DNA of 16,836 bases. Origin: Anaerolineae bacterium (GTDB lineage Bacteria > Chloroflexota > Anaerolineae > SpSt-600). The translations under genes were made by a program, and so were the position numbers. The notes beneath the pieces were generated by a model that made no database searches, was not told the DNA's origin, and saw only the letters and a program-made list of their open reading frames with translations. The stretch spans positions 1 to 16,836 of the forward strand of contig JAPWUT010000013.1 of the NCBI GenBank assembly GCA_028275425.1. The letters run 5' to 3'. Below are positions 12,764 through 16,836 of the stretch, piece by piece; within the stretch, counting starts at the first letter, position 1; every line of letters begins with the position of its first letter.

Positions 12764-14283
12764 AGCTTGAGGCTTTGCTGGAAGAAATCCGGGAAGCCGG
12801 CTTATTCCTCCAAGCCTTTGGCTCGGCTGAAGCCGAAATTTCGGGGGTTGTCCACGATTCCCGGATGGTTAAAGGCGGGGAAGTCTTCGTGGCGATACCC
12901 GGCCTCAGCCACGATGGCCACCAGTTCATCCCTCAAGCCGTGGAAAGAGGAGCTACCGCCGTAGTAGGCGAGAAAGCTATCCCCGACCTCCCTGTCCCTT
13001 ACGTTCAGGTCAGAGATTCCCGCCACGCCTTAGCCATACTCTCGGCGGCTTTCTATGGCCACCCAGGCCGCAAGCTCCGGGTAATCGGGGTGACCGGGAC
13101 CGATGGCAAGACTACCACGGTCAACTTAATCCACTCTATCTTGGAGGCAGCCGGCTACAAGGCCGGGATGATAAGCACGGTGAATGCGCGCATAGGCGAT
13201 AGGGTTTACGATACCGGCCTCCACACCACAACCCCCGAAGCCCCCGATGTCCAATTCTACCTGGCCGAGATGGTTAAAGCCGGAGCTCAGTACGCCGTCT
13301 TAGAAGCCACCTCCCACGGCCTCCACCAGCATCGGGTCACAGGCTGCGAGTTTGACGTGGCTGTGGTCACCAACATCACGCACGAGCACCTTGATTACCA
13401 TCAGACTTACGAAGCCTATCGGGAATCCAAGGCCATCCTTTTCCGCAGCCTCTCAACCTCTTTCCGAAAGCCAGGGGTCCCCAAAGTGGCGGTGATAAAC
13501 GCCGACGATTCTTCCGCCCCTTACTTGCTTTCCATCCCCGCTGATGTTTACATAACCTATGGTCTCGGTCCTCAGGCCAATGTTAGGGCTGAAGAAATCC
13601 AGGCCGATTTTGACGGCTTAAGCTTCAAAGTCCTCTTCCCCGGAGTGGAATTAAAGGTGGAAAGTCGGCTGGTAGGGATGTTCAATGTCTACAACATCCT
13701 TGCCGCAGCCGCGGCTGCTCTATCCCAAGGCATACCACCCGATGCTATCGCCGAGGGGGTCAGGAGGGTTGAGAGGGTTAGGGGGAGGATGGAGAGGGTG
13801 GACTTAGGCCAGGATTTTACGGTGATTGTGGATTTTGCCCATACTCCGCGCTCTTTGGAAGAAGCCTTGAAGACCTGCCGACCCTGGACGAAGGGCAGGC
13901 TGGTGGTGGTCTTCGGGTGTGCGGGGCTAAGGGATCGGGCCAAACGGCCGATGATGGGGGAGATAGCCGGCCGCTTAGCCGATTTGGCAGTGCTTACGGC
14001 CGAGGACCCAAGGACGGAAGATGTTAACGAAATCATAAGGCAGATAGCTGAGGGGTGCCAGCGGGCAGGCCGCAGGGAAGGCGAAGGTTATGTAGCCATA
14101 CCTGACCGCAGGGAGGCGATTGAGTGGGCTATTGCCAATGCTCAGCCAGGAGACCTAATCCTCATCACTGGCAAAGGCCACGAGCAATCAATGTGCATCG
14201 GGACTGTGGAGTATCCTTGGGATGAGTTTGAGGCAGTGAGGAGCGCCCTCAAGCGCCGCTTCAAATGCTCTCAAGCCTCTTGA
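12760..14283 (+). CDS. murE: UDP-N-acetylmuramyl-tripeptide synthetase MurE
   Basis: A 507-aa cytoplasmic Mur ligase that adds the third amino acid to UDP-MurNAc-L-Ala-D-Glu in peptidoglycan synthesis. The N-terminal substrate domain is seen at SGVVHDSRMVKGGEVFVAIP. The ATP loop GTDGKTTT is at 113-120, TTPEAPD and ATSHGLHQHRV follow, and NITHEHLDYH leads to the carbamylated lysine K224 in YRESKAILF. The C-terminal domain has VDFAHTPRSLEEAL, GCAGLRDRAKRP and KGHEQ (from 472). The amino-acid selectivity motif, DNPR in meso-diaminopimelate enzymes, reads EDPR (415-418), so another diamino acid such as ornithine or lysine is possible. A frame extension upstream is rejected: the ATG at 12760 overlaps the previous stop by four bases, the normal coupling. 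The end overlaps purB by 23 bases. Confidence 0.93.
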   Translation: MKLEALLEEIREAGLFLQAFGSAEAEISGVVHDSRMVKGGEVFVAIPGLSHDGHQFIPQAVERGATAVVGEKAIPDLPVPYVQVRDSRHALAILSAAFYGHPGRKLRVIGVTGTDGKTTTVNLIHSILEAAGYKAGMISTVNARIGDRVYDTGLHTTTPEAPDVQFYLAEMVKAGAQYAVLEATSHGLHQHRVTGCEFDVAVVTNITHEHLDYHQTYEAYRESKAILFRSLSTSFRKPGVPKVAVINADDSSAPYLLSIPADVYITYGLGPQANVRAEEIQADFDGLSFKVLFPGVELKVESRLVGMFNVYNILAAAAAALSQGIPPDAIAEGVRRVERVRGRMERVDLGQDFTVIVDFAHTPRSLEEALKTCRPWTKGRLVVVFGCAGLRDRAKRPMMGEIAGRLADLAVLTAEDPRTEDVNEIIRQIAEGCQRAGRREGEGYVAIPDRREAIEWAIANAQPGDLILITGKGHEQSMCIGTVEYPWDEFEAVRSALKRRFKCSQAS

Positions 14284-15553
14284 AGATTACATCGCAATGG
14301 CGAACATAGCGCTCCGGCTTAAGCAAGGATTCAATCTCCTCCGGGCTTAAAATGGTCGGAGGGATAGCTTCTCTGAGCAATTGGCCGAAGTTTCTCTTTT
14401 CTTCCCACGCTTTCAAAGCCAAGCCCTGGACCAGCTCATAAGCTTCTATCCTCGTCATGCCCTTCTCTATCAGGGCCGTCATCACTGCTTCCGAAGCGTA
14501 AAGGCCGAGGCTGCGCGCCACATTCTCCGCCATTTTCTCCGGATTGATTTTGAGGTTGCGGATGAGCCAGGCGAAGCGGGCAAGGAGGTAATCAAGGAGG
14601 CAGAAAGCCTGGGGGAAGATGAACCTTTCCACTACCGAGTGGCTCATGTCCCTTTCAAGCCAAAGGGGTATGTTTTCCAAGGCTGATAGGAGGTATCCTC
14701 TCAGGAGGCGAGCTATGCCGCAGAGCCTTTCGGCCAGGATTGGATTGCGTTTGTGGGGCATGGCCGAGGAGCCTTTCTGCCCTGGGAGGAAAGGCTCTTC
14801 CAGCTCTCCTACCTCTGTGCGCTGCAAGTGGCGGATATCCTGGGCGAATTTCTCCACCGATGAAGCTGTAACAGCCAGGGCCCAGAGGCATTCGGCGTGG
14901 CGGTCCCTGCTTATGACCTGGCTTGAGGCCGGGTCGGGCTTAAGGCCGAGCTTGCGGCAAGCTAACTCCTCAACTTTCGGGTCCAGGGAGGCATAAGTTC
15001 CCACTGCCCCGGAGAATTTCCCAACGGATACGGCCTCCTGGGCTGCCTTTAGCCTATTGCGGTGGCGGGCCATTTCAAAAGCCCAGCGGGCGAAAACAAC
15101 CCCCAAAGTTATGGGTTCGGCAAAGACCCCGTGCGTCCTGCCCATCATCAAAGTATCCTTGTGGCGGAAGGCCTGAGCTTTAAGCTCGGAGATGACTTCG
15201 TCCACATCGGCTAAAATTAAATCCATGGCTTCTTTCATCTGGAGGGCCAAGGCGCTATCCTTCACGTCTGATGAAGTGAGGCCGTAGTGGAGGAAGCGAG
15301 CTTCTTCTCCCACGTAGCTTGCGACATTCTCAAGGAAGGCAATCATATCGTGCTGAGTGCGGGCTTCAATTTTGGCAATCTCTTCGGGGTCAAAGCGGGC
15401 CCGGCTTTTTATAGCCTCAAGTGCCTCTTGGGGTATAACCCCTAATTCGGCCCAGGCCTCGCAAACCGCTATCTCCACCTCAAGCCACTTCTGATATTGG
15501 TTCTCCAGGCTCCATATCTTGAGCATCTGCGGACGTGCGTATCTTTCAAGCAT
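14261..15553 (-). CDS. purB: Adenylosuccinate lyase PurB
   Basis: A 430-aa enzyme of the fumarase/aspartase superfamily. It cleaves SAICAR and adenylosuccinate, releasing fumarate, at two steps of purine synthesis. Visible motifs are RTQHDMIAFL (65-74), TSSDVKDSALALQ (93-105), MGRTHGVFAEP with the catalytic H141, and the family signature SSAMPHKRNP (262-271) on the loop carrying the catalytic serine. Length is normal for the short bacterial form. The ATG at 15553 has GGAGGG 8 bases upstream. It follows the metal ATPase gene by 50 bases on the same strand, and could be read from it. The 3' end overlaps murE tail-to-tail. No purine-pathway neighbour is present in the window. Confidence 0.95.
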   Translation of the reverse strand: MLERYARPQMLKIWSLENQYQKWLEVEIAVCEAWAELGVIPQEALEAIKSRARFDPEEIAKIEARTQHDMIAFLENVASYVGEEARFLHYGLTSSDVKDSALALQMKEAMDLILADVDEVISELKAQAFRHKDTLMMGRTHGVFAEPITLGVVFARWAFEMARHRNRLKAAQEAVSVGKFSGAVGTYASLDPKVEELACRKLGLKPDPASSQVISRDRHAECLWALAVTASSVEKFAQDIRHLQRTEVGELEEPFLPGQKGSSAMPHKRNPILAERLCGIARLLRGYLLSALENIPLWLERDMSHSVVERFIFPQAFCLLDYLLARFAWLIRNLKINPEKMAENVARSLGLYASEAVMTALIEKGMTRIEAYELVQGLALKAWEEKRNFGQLLREAIPPTILSPEEIESLLKPERYVRHCDVIFKRLESI

Positions 15554-15571
15554 CAGTTAATCCCTCCAGTG

Positions 15572-15617
15572 GTGCTTGCACCGCTAAGCGCAGCGGGGCA
15601 GTGTCAGTTGCAAGCAC
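15572..15617 (-). repeat. Inverted repeat with nested hairpin between the metal ATPase and purB
   Basis: GTGCTTGCA (15572-15580) pairs with TGCAAGCAC (15609-15617), nine bases without mismatch. A second small stem, CCGCT with AGCGG (15581-15585 and 15592-15596), is stacked directly inside on one side. The outer arm lies in the last codons of the ATPase gene, and the structure ends about 5 bases before the purB ribosome site on the minus-strand transcript. No U-run follows, so a classical terminator is unlikely; RNA processing or control of purB translation is possible. Confidence 0.4.
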
Positions 15618-16836
15618 AGTTTGGGTGGCATGCCGTTTCAGTTGTACGCTCTTGTCGCAAAAGCCGGGCCGAATTGGCGAGGATTCCTAAATCCGGCAGT
15701 GATTGGGCAGCGGCGGCGAGCACAGGCGGCAAAATGCCCACGGCGGCCAGCGTTAACCCAATAAGGTTGTAGGCTGCGGTAAAAACGAGGTTCATCTTGA
15801 CCACGCCCATTGTACGCCGAGCGATCCGCAAAAGCTCTGGCACAAGCGTCCAATCTTCGCGCATGAGGACAATGTGAGCGGCCTCAATGGCTATGTCTGT
15901 GCCTGCCGCACCCATGGCGATACCGACATCCGCTTGCGCTAAGGCGGGTGCATCGTTCACTCCGTCGCCGATCATCACCACTGTATGCCCTTGGGCCTGA
16001 TAGTCCTTCACCACTTCAATCTTGTGTTCAGGCAACAGGTTGGCACGATACGGGACACCCAGTTTTTCGGCCAGCGCGGCAGCAGTGCGTTCGTTGTCAC
16101 CAGTGAGCAATTCAACCCGTTTCACACCAAGGGCACGCAATTCGGACAGGGCAGCAGGGACCTCTGGGCGGAGCGTATCGGAAGCGGCCAGGACGGCCGC
16201 AGGTTCGTCATTGATAGCAACGAATAAGAGGGTTTTGCCCTGCTCTTCCAATTGGCGAACAATGGGCAACGATTCCACCGCAGGTATCAGACGGCGGTTC
16301 CCCACCGCGACAGCGTAACCGTTCACCTTGGCCCGAACGCCTAGTCCGGGAATGGCTTCAAAGTCTTCCGAGTCAAAAAGCCGCAGATTTTGAGCAAGGG
16401 CGGCGGTGCGCACGGCTTCGGCCAAAGGATGCTCCGAGTAGCGTTCGGCAGAAGCAGCGAGAGTGAGAATTTCAGAAGCAGACCAATCGTTGAGCGGGAT
16501 GACATCGGTAATTTGAGGCCGACCCAGCGTGAGCGTCCCGGTTTTGTCAACAAGGACCACATCGGCGCGGGCTAATGACTCAAGGTACTTGCCACCTTTG
16601 ATCAATAGCCCACGCTTCGCACTGGCGCCGATAGAGGCCAGCATCGCAATGGGCGTTGCCAGCGCAAAGGAGCAGGAGCAGGCCACAACCAGAACAGCAG
16701 CAGTGGAAAGCGGATTACGGCTGATGAGAAAGGTGAGCGCGGCGATCCCTGCGACGATGGGCAAGTAATAGGCGCTGAACTTGTCGGCAAGCCGTTGCAC
16801 GTCGGCGCGATGGGCCTCGGCTTCTTCCACCATCTT
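15604..16836 (-). CDS. P1B-type heavy-metal ATPase, C-terminal part (5' end beyond window)
   Basis: The visible 410 residues cover the last two-thirds of a metal-translocating P-type ATPase of the plasma membrane. Counting from the Met at 16833, the membrane motif is CSCSFALATP (52-61), DKTGT with the phosphorylated Asp is at 96-100, and SEHPL at 133-137 is the P1B nucleotide-binding HP signature. LLTGDNERT and MIGDGVNDAPAL follow, and the last two membrane helices end at SLPDLGILANSARLL. The usual CPC is CSC here: both cysteines are kept but the proline is lost. The tail ends CHPNCACN, which could bind metal. The metal cannot be deduced. The frame continues through the window edge without a stop, so the N-terminal metal-binding domain and the first helices are unseen. 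Confidence 0.93.
   Translation of the reverse strand, partial: KMVEEAEAHRADVQRLADKFSAYYLPIVAGIAALTFLISRNPLSTAAVLVVACSCSFALATPIAMLASIGASAKRGLLIKGGKYLESLARADVVLVDKTGTLTLGRPQITDVIPLNDWSASEILTLAASAERYSEHPLAEAVRTAALAQNLRLFDSEDFEAIPGLGVRAKVNGYAVAVGNRRLIPAVESLPIVRQLEEQGKTLLFVAINDEPAAVLAASDTLRPEVPAALSELRALGVKRVELLTGDNERTAAALAEKLGVPYRANLLPEHKIEVVKDYQAQGHTVVMIGDGVNDAPALAQADVGIAMGAAGTDIAIEAAHIVLMREDWTLVPELLRIARRTMGVVKMNLVFTAAYNLIGLTLAAVGILPPVLAAAAQSLPDLGILANSARLLRQERTTETACHPNCACN

Overview
The window looks like a piece of a moderately GC-rich Chloroflexota chromosome, probably Anaerolineae-like. This assignment is an inference. It rests on the YLPLVMR motif in a secreted protein, which is characteristic of that phylum, and on a MurE with a non-DNPR substrate motif. 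Nothing taxonomically decisive, such as an rRNA gene, is present.

Left part (1-9949, all minus strand): a polymorphic-toxin locus. Reading in the direction of transcription, it starts with a full-length secreted Rhs/YD-repeat protein (4202-9949, 1915 aa). This has a signal peptide, a proline-rich linker, an SpvB-like entry domain, a long YD-repeat shell, an Rhs core ending in DPSGH, and a tip with a PD-(D/E)xK nuclease signature. A tightly coupled 349-aa gene follows (3151-4200), probably its immunity protein. Downstream lie two displaced cassettes. Each carries a copy of the 3' end of the Rhs core, a different toxin tip and a small putative immunity gene: 1897-3069 with 1632-1883, and 285-1535 with 1-273, the last running off the edge. 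The cassettes have no obvious promoter, ATG or ribosome site for their core fragments, so they look like silent tips that recombination could move onto the full-length gene. Long identical runs shared between copies in a mosaic pattern support such exchange.

Middle (9950-10745): a regulatory stretch. It holds a sigma70-like promoter for rhs, a 17-bp imperfect inverted repeat enclosing about 120 bp, an Rrf2-family regulator with an Fe-S-like cysteine cluster, and a divergent promoter region containing a perfect 14-bp palindrome.

Right-centre (10746-14283, plus strand): a compact five-gene operon behind a near-consensus promoter. It encodes a DUF2089 zinc-ribbon/HTH protein, a GNAT acetyltransferase, a SHOCT-like small protein, a YvlD-type (PF04020) membrane protein and MurE. 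The middle genes resemble the Bacillus yvlB/yvlD envelope-stress group, so the operon probably serves the cell envelope.

Right end (14261-16836, minus strand): the 3' part of a P1B-type metal ATPase with an unusual CSC motif, then purB. The purB 3' end overlaps murE tail-to-tail by 23 bp. No tRNA, rRNA, CRISPR array or transposase was seen. No stretch over 300 bases lacks a gene; the longest gap is 9950-10167.
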